From Duganella guangzhouensis (GTDB lineage Bacteria > Pseudomonadota > Gammaproteobacteria > Burkholderiales > Burkholderiaceae_D): a stretch of DNA of 64,000 nucleotides. The notes under the pieces were generated by a model that was given only the letters and a program-made list of their open reading frames with translations, made no database searches and was not told the DNA's origin. Positions 16,532 to 24,001 of this stretch are shown in pieces. Location of the stretch: positions 32,154-96,153 of the forward strand of contig NZ_WKJK01000024.1 of assembly GCF_009674535.1 (NCBI RefSeq), in the 5' to 3' direction. Each line of letters begins with the position of its first letter. Position 1 is the stretch's first letter. Position numbers and translations under genes: made by a program.

Positions 16532-16915
16532 TTACACCAGCATGTCACGGTCGGACTTAAGTTCCGCCATGGTGGCCGGCAACGACAGCTTACCACTGCG
16601 TAGCATGCTGCGCGCATACAGGATCAGCACGATCGCCAGCAGCAGGAAAACGCCGGTGATGATGGGCAGGATGACCCAGCCGATGTGCAGCCAGCCCAGA
16701 TAGGCGATGGTGATCGAGGCATAGATCAGCGCGAAGCCGCCCAGCAGCACGGCCAGCGTGAACACCACCACCAGTTGCAGCAGGTGGTTGCGCACCTCGG
16801 CCAGCTCCAGCGCGGCCAGCTCCAGCCGGTTGAGCAACAAGGCGATCGCGTTGCGGGTCACAAGACCCAGCGACGCGATCAAGCCCGGCGGACGTTGGTC
16901 ATCGTCGTGCGCCAC
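16532..16915 (-). CDS. Phage holin family / YqjE-like membrane protein
   Basis: 127 aa with two adjacent transmembrane helices at about residues 45-72 and 78-105 (LLQLVVVFTLAVLLGGFALIY and LPIITGVFLLLAIVLILYA). An amphipathic N-terminal segment is rich in Leu and Glu (LLNRLELAALELAEVRNHLL). This is the DUF1469/putative actinobacterial holin-X type known as YqjE in E. coli, where it pairs with the ribosome-associated YqjD. The start codon is GTG. Six bp separate it from the DUF883 gene. Confidence 0.8.
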   Translation of the reverse strand: MAHDDDQRPPGLIASLGLVTRNAIALLLNRLELAALELAEVRNHLLQLVVVFTLAVLLGGFALIYASITIAYLGWLHIGWVILPIITGVFLLLAIVLILYARSMLRSGKLSLPATMAELKSDRDMLV

Positions 16916-16921
16916 GATGGC

Positions 16922-17224
16922 TTACTTGCGGCCGATGATGACGCCGATCAGCAGGCCGATGCCGGCTGCCGCCGCGATCGAACGCCATGGGTTTTCCTTG
17001 ACGTACTCGTCGGCGTGCTTGGCGGCTTCCTTGGTGGCGGCCAGCGCGCTGACCTGGGCTTCATGGGCCTTGGCCAGCGCGGTGTCCAGCGCGCGCATGC
17101 CGCGGCCGCGCAGTTCCTCGGCCTTTTCACCGGTCAGCGCGGTGGCGGCGGTGAACAATGCCTGGGCATCTTTAACCAGAGTTTTCACGTCGTTATTCAC
17201 GGTACTGATGTTTTGTTCCAGCAT
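16922..17224 (-). CDS. DUF883 (ElaB/YqjD) family protein
   Basis: 100 aa. A long helical region (NDVKTLVKDAQALFTAATAL...EEL) is followed by the diagnostic C-terminal membrane helix with VKENPWRSIAAAAGIGLLIG and a short tail VIIGRK. ElaB/YqjD proteins are tail-anchored in the inner membrane and bind ribosomes in stationary phase. The ATG at 17224 was chosen for AGGAG 8 nt upstream. It lies 61 bp downstream of the ferritin-like gene in the same direction. Confidence 0.88.
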   Translation of the reverse strand: MLEQNISTVNNDVKTLVKDAQALFTAATALTGEKAEELRGRGMRALDTALAKAHEAQVSALAATKEAAKHADEYVKENPWRSIAAAAGIGLLIGVIIGRK

Positions 17225-17285
17225 GATGATGCTCCTGTTGTGGTTGTAGATGTGAAAACTGTACAGCAAATGACGCCGGTCTGCC

Positions 17286-17831
17286 TCATCCGTGTGCGTC
17301 AAGCAAATCACGCATATCGTCGGCGTGTTCTTCTTCCACTGCCATGATCTTGATCAAAAGTTGGCGCGTGGTCGGGTCGCTCTCGCCGATGCGGGCAATC
17401 ATCTGCCGGTACGACTCGATGGCGACCCGCTCCGCGATCAGATTGGCCCGGACCATCGATTGTACGTCTTCTGACGCATCATACTCGGCATGGCTGCGTG
17501 CGAGCAACGTTGCCGGATTGAAATCAGGATCGCCGTTCAGCTGGACGATGCGCTCGGCCAGCCAGTCGGCGTGCTCCTGTTCCTGGCTGGCATGCTCCAG
17601 GAATTCGGCCTTGATGCCGGCGTTTTCACGCCCGGCCACCGTGTAGTAATGCCGCTTGTAGCGCATGATGCAGACCAGTTCGGTCGCCAGCGCGTCGTTC
17701 AGCATTTTGATGACCGCTTCGCGGTCGCCCTGATAACCAGCGGTAACCGGGCCGTCCTGCAGATTGCGGGCGGCGGCGCGGATGGCTTCGACATCGATGC
17801 CTGCCGGATGGGTGGGATTGGATTCAGCCAT
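17286..17831 (-). CDS. Ferritin-like (bacterioferritin-type) protein
   Basis: 181 aa, four-helix ferritin fold. Iron-ligand motifs are visible: ATELVCIMRYKRHYY, EHASQEQEHADWLAERI, and later LIAERVAIESYRQ and MAVEEEHADDMRDLL, with the two ExxH pairs expected for a di-iron site. It is longer than classical bacterioferritin (about 158 aa) because of an N-terminal extension of about 35 residues. It would store or detoxify iron under oxidative stress. Located within the envelope-stress operon, 20 bp after the OmpA lipoprotein gene. Confidence 0.85.
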   Translation of the reverse strand: MAESNPTHPAGIDVEAIRAAARNLQDGPVTAGYQGDREAVIKMLNDALATELVCIMRYKRHYYTVAGRENAGIKAEFLEHASQEQEHADWLAERIVQLNGDPDFNPATLLARSHAEYDASEDVQSMVRANLIAERVAIESYRQMIARIGESDPTTRQLLIKIMAVEEEHADDMRDLLDAHG

Positions 17832-17851
17832 TTGGTAGTCCTTCCTGAAAA

Positions 17852-18766
17852 TTAACGACGATTGGCGATGGGCGCGCCGTTTTGCGACAGCACGATTTCA
17901 ACGCGGCGATTCAGCTGGCGGCTGCCAGCGTCGGTATTGCTGGCCACCGGATAGGCTTCGCCATAGCCACGGGTGGCGATCTTGTTGCTCGGTACGCCGA
18001 GACCGATCAGCGCATTGCGCACCGATTCGGCGCGGCGTTGCGACAGGTCGAGGTTGTGCGACGAAGTACCGGTGCTGTCGGTAAAGCCTTCGACCAGCAC
18101 CACGCTTTGCGGTTCCTGCAGCAGCACGTCGGCCAGTTTCTGCGCGGTGCGCATGCCTTCGGCGCTCAGCTCGGCACGGTCGACATTGAACAGCACATCG
18201 TTGAGGGTGATGATGATGCCGCGATCGGTCTGCTTGGCTTGCAGGTCGGCCAGTTGCTGTTGCAGCGCGGCGTTCTTGGCCTGCTCGTCGCGCGCCGAAT
18301 TGGCGGCGATGTCGGCCTGGGCGCGCGCGGCTTCGGCATCGGCCTTGGCTTGATCGGCCTGGCTGCGGGCGCGGTCGGCGGCGGCTTTGGCGTTGTTGGC
18401 CTCGGCGGTGCGCGCCTGCAGGCGCACTTCATCGCGCTGACGGGCGGCGTTGGCCACATCGGATTCAGCCTGCTTGGCCTTGGCCGCTTCCTGCGCGGTG
18501 GCGATCTTCTGCTTGGCGATATAGGCCAGCTTGTCGATCTCGTTCAGGCTCTCTTTCTTGGCGGCGGCCGTGTTGGCTTTGTCCAGCGCGTCGGACGCGG
18601 CCTTGAATTCCAGCGGCGCGTTGGCGGCCACAGTGGGATTGCTTTGCGCGGCCGAAAAGTCGGCGCGTGCCTGGTCCAGTTGGGTGGTGGTGGTTGGCGT
18701 CGAGCTGCAGGCGGCCATGGTCAGTGTCACGGCGAAGGCAACTGGCAACAGGGTGAGTTTTTTCAT
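17852..18766 (-). CDS. OmpA-family lipoprotein with DUF4398 region
   Basis: 304 aa. Lipobox MAAC near residue 20. Residues about 30-85 resemble DUF4398 (ARADFSAAQSNPTVAANAPL), followed by an Ala/Lys/Gln-rich coiled coil (90-180). The OmpA_C domain runs to the end: LNDVLFNVDRAELS, VEGFTDSTGTSSHNLDLSQRRA, TRGYGEAYPVASN and RRVEIVL. It should connect the outer membrane with peptidoglycan across a long periplasmic rod. Second gene of the operon starting at 19174, 18 bp after it; both genes share the DUF4398-type N-terminal part. Confidence 0.9.
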   Translation of the reverse strand: MKKLTLLPVAFAVTLTMAACSSTPTTTTQLDQARADFSAAQSNPTVAANAPLEFKAASDALDKANTAAAKKESLNEIDKLAYIAKQKIATAQEAAKAKQAESDVANAARQRDEVRLQARTAEANNAKAAADRARSQADQAKADAEAARAQADIAANSARDEQAKNAALQQQLADLQAKQTDRGIIITLNDVLFNVDRAELSAEGMRTAQKLADVLLQEPQSVVLVEGFTDSTGTSSHNLDLSQRRAESVRNALIGLGVPSNKIATRGYGEAYPVASNTDAGSRQLNRRVEIVLSQNGAPIANRR

Positions 18767-18784
18767 GATCGGGCTCCGTTGGTT

Positions 18785-19174
18785 TTATTGTTGAGTAGTC
18801 GCATTGGCGCGCGCCAGTTCCTCGCGCAGCAGGCGGATGTTCTGTTGCAGCTCGTCGGCGGCGGTGGTGGCCTTGGCAGAGTTGGCCTTGCTCTGCGCCA
18901 GCTGAGCGTCAGCCGACGCCTGCGTGGCCAGGTCTTGCGCCGTTTTGTAGTCCTTGGCCGCCAGCGCCTGGTTGGCGCGCATCAGCTTGTCGCGGGCGGA
19001 TTGCATTTCGGCCGGGGCCAGGTCGGCGGCGCCGGCGCTGGTGGCAGCGGCCACCGCTTCGCGCGACACCGCGACATCCGCAGTGGCCGGGGTTTTCTGG
19101 CTGGCGCAGCCACCCAGCGTGAACAGCAGGGCCATGCCGCACATCATTTGCCATTGAGTATTCATGGGCATCAT
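18785..19174 (-). CDS. DUF4398 lipoprotein
   Basis: 129 aa from the ATG at 19174, preceded by GAGGAG. Signal peptide with LGGC near residue 24. The mature part has the DUF4398 pattern (AADLAPAEMQSARDKLMRAN, QALAAKDYKTAQDLATQAS), then a helical Ala/Gln-rich tail. It is a periplasm-facing lipoprotein, first gene of the operon 19174 to 14976. The promoter region carries GTACGGTGACGCAC with a TATAAC -10 at the same spacing as the other stress promoters. Confidence 0.85.
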   Translation of the reverse strand: MMPMNTQWQMMCGMALLFTLGGCASQKTPATADVAVSREAVAAATSAGAADLAPAEMQSARDKLMRANQALAAKDYKTAQDLATQASADAQLAQSKANSAKATTAADELQQNIRLLREELARANATTQQ

Positions 19175-19207
19175 TGTTATTCTCCTCAAGTGATTGGGAT
19201 GGCTACA

Positions 19208-19249
19208 GTTATAAGCGCTCGCCGGTCCGGCATCAGTACGGTGACGCAC
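19208..19249 (-). promoter_or_regulatory. Envelope-stress palindrome and -10 for the DUF4398-OmpA-ferritin operon
   Basis: GTACGGTGACGCAC at 19236-19249; on the minus strand TATAAC (19213-19208) begins 29.5 bp from its centre. Expected start near 19201, giving a leader of about 27 nt to the ATG at 19174. Confidence 0.7.
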
Positions 19250-19310
19250 CAAACCCCGTGTGTGTAAAATGATGCAACTATCAAAATCCTCCAGAACCCT
19301 CAGGTCCGCC

Positions 19311-21329
19311 ATGCCCCTGCCCCGCCGCACCCGTATCGCCCTTGCCGTCAGCAGCGCCGTGCTGGCCATGCCCGTGATTGCCGTCGTCGCCCTCAGCAAC
19401 TACGACTGGAACCGCGCGCGGCCGTGGCTCAACCAACGGATCAGCAGCGCCATCGACCGGCCGTTTGAAATCCGGGGCGACGTGTCGCTGACCTGGCAGC
19501 GCCAAGGCAGCGGCGACCATGACCGCACCTGGCGCGACTACCTGCCGCTGCCCCATCTGCTGGCGCGCGATGTCCACGTCGGCAATCCGCGCGGCATGCA
19601 GGCACCCAGCGAGATGGTCAGCGTCAGCCAGTTCGCCTTTGCCATCGAACCATTGCCGCTGCTGCGCCAGCGGATTGAAATCCCGGTGCTGCGCTTCGAC
19701 AATCCGGCGCTGCTGTTGCAGCGCGATGCCGATGGCAAAAACAACTGGACCTTTAAAAGCGACGACCAGCCCTCGGCCTGGAAACTGGATGTGCAGCAGG
19801 TGGTGTTCGCCAAAGGCACGGTGCGCTACATCGACGCCATGACGCATGTGGATGCCGCCGCCCAGGTCGACACCGTCAACGACGGCCCCTACGGCGTGGC
19901 CTGGCAATTGCGCGGCAAGTGGAATCAGCAGGACGTCAGCGGCAGCGGCAAGGCCGGCGCCGTGCTGTCGCTGCAATCGCAAACCGCGCCCTACCCGCTG
20001 GCAGCCAGCCTCAACGTCGGCGGCACCAATATCAGCGTTGAAGGCACGCTGACCAAGCCGGCCGCGCTGGCGGCACTGGACATGCGGCTCAAGCTGTCCG
20101 GTCCCAGCATGGCGCGGCTGTACGGCCTGACCGGCGTGCTGCTGCCGGAAACGCCGCCGTTCACCACCGAGGGCCATCTGAGCGGCAACCTGGGCGCCAA
20201 TGCCAGCCACTGGATTTACGACCAGTTCACCGGCAAGGTCGGCCAGAGCGACATCGGCGGCAAGCTGGAATTCCGCACCGGCGCGCCGCGTCCGCTGCTG
20301 AGCGGCACGGTGCAATCGAAGCTGCTGCAAGTGTCCGACCTCGGCCCGCTGATCGGCGCCGACTCCAACGCCAGCAAGGAAGCACGCGGTGAGGACGAGC
20401 GCCAGCCGGGCAACAAGGTGCTGCCGGTGGAAACCTTCCGCACCGAGCGCTGGACCGCGATCGATGCCGACGTCAATTTCAAGGCCGCGCAAATCACCCG
20501 CAACAAGGACTTGCCGATCCAGAATCTGGAAACGCAAATCCACATGAAAGATGGCGTGCTGTCGCTGACGCCGATGAACTTCGACATCGCCGGCGGCCGC
20601 TTCACCTCCAACGTGATGCTGGATGGCAGCGGCAAGATCAATCCACACGCCATCCGCGCCGAACTGAAGGCTGGTGCGCGCCATCTGCAGCTGAAAAAAC
20701 TATTCCCCACCATTGACGGCATGCAGGCCACGGTGGGCGAGGTGAATGCCGATGTGTCGCTGTCGGCCACCGGCAATTCGGTGGCCAGCCTGCTCGGCTC
20801 GTCCAACGGCGAGCTGAAAGGCGTCGTCAATGAAGGCAGCGTCAGCAAGCTGTTGCTGGAGGCGATGGGACTGAACATCGGCAGCGTGGTGCTAACCAAG
20901 GTGGTCGGCGACAAGCAGGTCAAGCTGAATTGCATGGTGACTGATTTTGCCGTCACCAACGGCCTGATGAAATCGCGCCTGTTCGTGGTCGACACCTCGG
21001 AAGCGCGCATCGACATCAACGGCACCGTCAATCTCGGCAACGAAAAGCTGGACCTGACGCTGAAACCGGACGCCAAGAGCATGCGCGTGATTTCGCTGCG
21101 CGCGCCGATCTATGTGCGCGGCACGTTCAAGGAACCGGACCTCAGCATCGACAAGGGCGCGCTGGCGTTGCGCGCTGGCGGTGCCCTGGCGCTGGCGGTG
21201 GTGGCACCGGTGGCGGCGATTGTGCCGCTGGTCAGCACCGGCCCCGGCGAGACCGCCGGCTGCCAGACCTTGATGGCGCAGGCCGGCGGCAAGCCGGTGG
21301 CGCCGCCGCCAGGCAAGCCCAGCCACTGA
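19311..21329 (+). CDS. AsmA-family protein
   Basis: 672 aa from the ATG at 19311 (in-frame starts at 19260-19275 would add up to 17 residues). One N-terminal membrane anchor (residues about 8-28) is followed by a large periplasmic region with the AsmA hallmark repeats: NQRISSAIDRPFEIRGDVSL at the start, LSGNLG and VNADVSLSATGNSVASLLGSS in the middle, and INGTVNLGNEKLDLTL...SLRAPIYVRGTFKEPDLSID near the end. AsmA-like proteins form groove-shaped lipid-transfer bridges between inner and outer membrane. The divergent promoter region carries a stress palindrome directed to the other side. Confidence 0.9.
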   Translation: MPLPRRTRIALAVSSAVLAMPVIAVVALSNYDWNRARPWLNQRISSAIDRPFEIRGDVSLTWQRQGSGDHDRTWRDYLPLPHLLARDVHVGNPRGMQAPSEMVSVSQFAFAIEPLPLLRQRIEIPVLRFDNPALLLQRDADGKNNWTFKSDDQPSAWKLDVQQVVFAKGTVRYIDAMTHVDAAAQVDTVNDGPYGVAWQLRGKWNQQDVSGSGKAGAVLSLQSQTAPYPLAASLNVGGTNISVEGTLTKPAALAALDMRLKLSGPSMARLYGLTGVLLPETPPFTTEGHLSGNLGANASHWIYDQFTGKVGQSDIGGKLEFRTGAPRPLLSGTVQSKLLQVSDLGPLIGADSNASKEARGEDERQPGNKVLPVETFRTERWTAIDADVNFKAAQITRNKDLPIQNLETQIHMKDGVLSLTPMNFDIAGGRFTSNVMLDGSGKINPHAIRAELKAGARHLQLKKLFPTIDGMQATVGEVNADVSLSATGNSVASLLGSSNGELKGVVNEGSVSKLLLEAMGLNIGSVVLTKVVGDKQVKLNCMVTDFAVTNGLMKSRLFVVDTSEARIDINGTVNLGNEKLDLTLKPDAKSMRVISLRAPIYVRGTFKEPDLSIDKGALALRAGGALALAVVAPVAAIVPLVSTGPGETAGCQTLMAQAGGKPVAPPPGKPSH

Positions 21330-21433
21330 TGCGGTGCGAATGTGGGATGCCGAACGGAAGTGCCCTGCCCCAGCGCGTACTCTGGTGCCATCGGTTGGCG
21401 CAATACCGCGCTGGCCTGCCAGAGGAGAAAATC

Positions 21434-21658
21434 ATGAAGAACGTCAAGCAACTCGCAGCAACCGCCGCCGTGCTGGCGGCCACCCTGGGCCTGAGCGCTT
21501 GTGCCAACATGTCGCCGCAGGATCGCAATACCGCCGTTGGTGCCGGTGTCGGCGCGGTGGCGGGCTCGGTGCTGACTGGCGGTAGCGCGGTCGGCGCGGT
21601 CGGTGGCGCGGCCGTCGGCGGCGTGATCGGCAACCAGGTGCAGAAACCACCGCGTTAA
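21434..21658 (+). CDS. Small glycine-zipper lipoprotein (OsmB-like)
   Basis: 74 aa. Lipobox LSAC near residue 23; the mature peptide is almost entirely a glycine zipper (VGAGVGAVAGSVLTGGSAVGAVGGAAVGGVIGN). Its size and layout match OsmB-type osmotically inducible lipoproteins. AGGAGAAAATC gives a good ribosome site. No stress palindrome is found in front of it. An intrinsic terminator follows at 21681. Confidence 0.8.
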   Translation: MKNVKQLAATAAVLAATLGLSACANMSPQDRNTAVGAGVGAVAGSVLTGGSAVGAVGGAAVGGVIGNQVQKPPR

Positions 21659-21680
21659 TCGGCGCCAGCCTTCAAGCACA

Positions 21681-21702
21681 ACGGGCCTCGCGGCCCGTTT
21701 TT
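21681..21702 (+). terminator. Intrinsic terminator
   Basis: Stem ACGGGCC / GGCCCGT with a TCGC loop, followed by TTTTTA. It follows the OsmB-like gene and abuts the end of the convergent Crp/Fnr gene. Confidence 0.85.
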
Positions 21703-22420
21703 ATTTGTCCTTGAACATTTCGTAGCAATGGCAGGAGACGCCTTCCAGCCCGGCCGAGTCGAGGATCTCGATATTGCCACGGCTGTAGCTGATCAGCTTT
21801 TGCTGTTGCAGCGCGCTGGCGGCCTTGGTGACGCCGACACGCCGCACGCCCAGCGCATGGGCCAGGAATTCGTGCGTCAGATGGAATTTTTCCGATTGCA
21901 GACGATCGCGCGTAATCAGCAGTGAACGCGCCAGCCGCGCCTCCAGCACGTGGAAGCGGCTGCACACGGCAATCTGGATCGCCTGCGCCAATTGCTGGTC
22001 GGTATAGCGGTGCAGCAGCCGCTGCAACGCATCCATGCGGTGGAACTCGGTCACCAAATCGCCCGCCGCCATGCGGTAGGCGCGGCCCGAGCGCTGCACC
22101 ACGGCGCGCACCTGGGCCAGCTCCTGCCCCAGCACCACCGGCGCGCCCAGCATGCCCTCGCGGCCGATGGCGCCCACTTCCAGCGTCATGCGCCCTTCCG
22201 CCACGCCCAGCAGCGAGACCAGGCAATCAATCGGGAAATACACATAACGCACCTCCTGCCCCGGTTCCGACAACACCTGGCCGTTTTCAACCCGTACGGT
22301 CTCGCATTTGTCAGCAAGCTGGGCCTGGTCCTCGTCCGACAGGCTGGCCAGCAAGCGGTTGTTCGCCAGCCGGGGCAAGGCGCGCTCGTCGTCGATGGAA
22401 TTGGAGAGATAGGTATGCAT
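21701..22420 (-). CDS. Crp/Fnr-family transcriptional regulator
   Basis: 239 aa from the ATG at 22420. Residues about 20-125 form a cyclic-nucleotide-binding fold (LADKCETVRVENGQVLSEPG, YFPIDCLVSLL, GREGMLG). Residues about 150-225 are a Crp-type winged helix with LTHEFLAHALGVRR and VTKAASALQQQKLI (recognition helix). The cAMP-binding RxS pattern of Crp and the FNR cysteine cluster are not obvious, so the ligand is unknown. There is no ribosome site, and a TACGCT -10 ends 6 nt before the ATG, so the mRNA may be leaderless. A stress palindrome 35-48 bp upstream suggests autoregulation; this gene is the best candidate to recognise the six sites. Confidence 0.88.
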   Translation of the reverse strand: MHTYLSNSIDDERALPRLANNRLLASLSDEDQAQLADKCETVRVENGQVLSEPGQEVRYVYFPIDCLVSLLGVAEGRMTLEVGAIGREGMLGAPVVLGQELAQVRAVVQRSGRAYRMAAGDLVTEFHRMDALQRLLHRYTDQQLAQAIQIAVCSRFHVLEARLARSLLITRDRLQSEKFHLTHEFLAHALGVRRVGVTKAASALQQQKLISYSRGNIEILDSAGLEGVSCHCYEMFKDK

Positions 22421-22426
22421 GGAATC

Positions 22427-22496
22427 AGCGTAAAGGCAATTATTTGCTCTGTATGTACGGTGACGCACGGAAGCAAGCGATGTCCTTGAGGAAAAT
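22427..22496. promoter_or_regulatory. Bidirectional envelope-stress palindrome region (crp-like / glycine-zipper genes)
   Basis: GTACGGTGACGCAC at 22455-22468 is identical to the copy at 19236. At 29.5 bp on the minus side is TACGCT (22432-22427) for the regulator gene; on the plus side GAAAAT (22491-22496) for the gene at 22542. Which direction is active, or both, cannot be decided from sequence. Confidence 0.55.
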
Positions 22497-22541
22497 ATCG
22501 TCTGCAATGCAATACCTCAACCAATAAAAAGGAAACCCATC

Positions 22542-23171
22542 ATGGACACCCCACACATCAAATCCAGCCCGCATCCGGTCATGGTGATCGCCGCCGTCGC
22601 GGTGGTCCTGTTCTGCGGCGTCGGCAGCGCCGCGATTCTGGGTTGGCTGCCAACCTCCAACGCCAGCGTGCCGGCCGCCGTCAGCGGCCTGCCACCGGCG
22701 CCGGAACACGCGTCGAACGCGTCCTATAACAATGCCGCACCGACCGCCAACAGCATGGCGCCGACCGGCAGCGCCGAACCGGCATTGGCGCAAGGCGCCG
22801 GCCAGAACGCCGAACCGGAAGCCCGCAACGCGCCATGCGCCAACTGCGGCGTGGTGGAATCGGTGCGCGCGGTTGAGCATCGTCCGCAAAGCAGCGGCGT
22901 CGGCGCGGTCGGCGGCGCGGTGCTGGGCGGCCTGCTGGGCAACCAGGTCGGCAGCGGCCATGGCCGCCAGCTGGCCACGGTGGCCGGCGCGGTGGGCGGC
23001 GCGGTAGCCGGCAACCAGATCGAAGGCAATATGAAAACCACCCACAGCTGGGACATCGTGGTGCGCATGGATAACGGCAACAAGCGCACGCTGCACGCGT
23101 CGAACCAGCCGCAATGGCGCGCCGGCGATCCGGTCCGCATCGTCAAGGGCCAACTGCGCTCGATCGACTAA
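22542..23171 (+). CDS. Glycine-zipper 2TM domain protein
   Basis: 209 aa. One N-terminal membrane helix at about residues 13-35 (VMVIAAVAVVLFCGVGSAAIL) without lipobox, then a low-complexity Ala/Pro region with a Cys pair (APCANCGVV, about 98-104). The glycine zipper follows at about 120-160 (GVGAVGGAVLGGLLGNQVGS, VAGAVGGAVAGN), then a beta tail (VVRMDNGNKRTLH). Similar in the second half to 13973-14416, but membrane-anchored differently. AAAAAGGAAA precedes the ATG. Divergent from the Crp/Fnr gene with a shared stress palindrome. Confidence 0.85.
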   Translation: MDTPHIKSSPHPVMVIAAVAVVLFCGVGSAAILGWLPTSNASVPAAVSGLPPAPEHASNASYNNAAPTANSMAPTGSAEPALAQGAGQNAEPEARNAPCANCGVVESVRAVEHRPQSSGVGAVGGAVLGGLLGNQVGSGHGRQLATVAGAVGGAVAGNQIEGNMKTTHSWDIVVRMDNGNKRTLHASNQPQWRAGDPVRIVKGQLRSID

Positions 23172-23180
23172 AGGAGCTAG

Positions 23181-23222
23181 GTACGGCAGCGTACAGATAC
23201 AGCGCCCACTCTTGCCGATAAT
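23181..23222 (+). promoter_or_regulatory. Envelope-stress palindrome and -10 for the DUF5670 gene
   Basis: GTACGGCAGCGTAC (23181-23194) with GATAAT (23217-23222) 29.5 bp from its centre. The downstream TGGACTCACAC matches the promoter at 13940. GAGGAGA precedes the ATG at 23250. Confidence 0.7.
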
Positions 23223-23249
23223 GGACTCACACAACCCGAGGAGAGAATC

Positions 23250-23396
23250 ATGCTATATACCATCGCTGTCGTTCTGCTTATCCTGTGGCTGCTGGGCCTG
23301 GTGACCTCGTACACCATCGGCGGCTTCATCCACATCCTGCTGGTCGTGGCCATCATCATGGTGCTGCTGCGCCTGATTAGCGGACGCGGCGTGTAG
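23250..23396 (+). CDS. lmo0937/DUF5670-family small membrane protein
   Basis: 48 aa, MLYTIAVVLLILWLLGLV followed by TSYTIGGFIHILLVVAIIMV and a short basic tail. The LLGLVTSYTxGGFIHILL pattern is diagnostic of this family of two-helix inner membrane peptides, commonly associated with stress genes. It is a single-gene unit: own promoter with stress palindrome and a terminator at 23418. Function unknown. Confidence 0.85.
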   Translation: MLYTIAVVLLILWLLGLVTSYTIGGFIHILLVVAIIMVLLRLISGRGV

Positions 23397-23417
23397 CCTC
23401 CTCCGCCCCAGGATGAA

Positions 23418-23439
23418 ACGGCGCCATTGGCGCCGTTTT
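23418..23439 (+). terminator. Intrinsic terminator
   Basis: Stem ACGGCGCC / GGCGCCGT with a 3-nt ATT loop, then TTTTC; follows the DUF5670 gene. Confidence 0.75.
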
Positions 23440-23469
23440 CGTTTATGCTGCTGTTTTTCGGGAGGAGTT

Positions 23470-24000
23470 ATGAAACGTCTCGTGATCGCACTGGCCCTGA
23501 TGACCTCGGCGGTGGCTCAGGCCCAGACCATCAAGCCGGGCCTGTGGGAATTGAATACCAAGGTCAGCACCGGCAACGCCCAGACCGACCAGGCGCTGAC
23601 GGCGGCGCTGAATCAGCTGGCGGCAATGCCGGCGGAGCAGCGCGCGCAACTGGAAGCCAGCATGGCCAAAAACGGCGTCTCGCTGCCCAAGGCCGGCAGC
23701 AATGGCGGCCTGACCATGACCGCCTGCGTGACGCCGGAAATGGCGGCGCGCAAGGAACTGCCGCTGGGTCAGGATGGCAAGTGCACGTCGAAGCAACAGC
23801 AGGTCAGCGGCGGCCTGGACGTGTCGTTCACCTGCACCGATCCGGCCTCCAGCGGCAACGGCCAGATCCGCTTCCAGGGCGACAACGCCTACACCTCGAC
23901 CATGCAGGTCATCAACAACAGCGGCGCCGGCCCACAGAGCGCCACCGTGCAATCGAGCGGACGCTGGCTGAGTGCCAGCTGCCCGCCCCGGCCGCAGTGA
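23470..24000 (+). CDS. DUF3617-family periplasmic protein
   Basis: 176 aa from the ATG at 23470 (GGGAGGAG upstream). Signal peptide MKRLVIALALMTSAVAQA, then QTIKPGLWELNTKV, the typical start of DUF3617 proteins. Conserved pieces are TACVTPEMAARKELPL, KCTSKQQQVSGG and FTCTDPASSGNGQIRF, with Cys residues likely paired in the periplasm. The family has no established function. Convergent with the aminotransferase gene, which ends 1 bp away. Confidence 0.82.
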   Translation: MKRLVIALALMTSAVAQAQTIKPGLWELNTKVSTGNAQTDQALTAALNQLAAMPAEQRAQLEASMAKNGVSLPKAGSNGGLTMTACVTPEMAARKELPLGQDGKCTSKQQQVSGGLDVSFTCTDPASSGNGQIRFQGDNAYTSTMQVINNSGAGPQSATVQSSGRWLSASCPPRPQ

Positions 24001-24001
24001 G

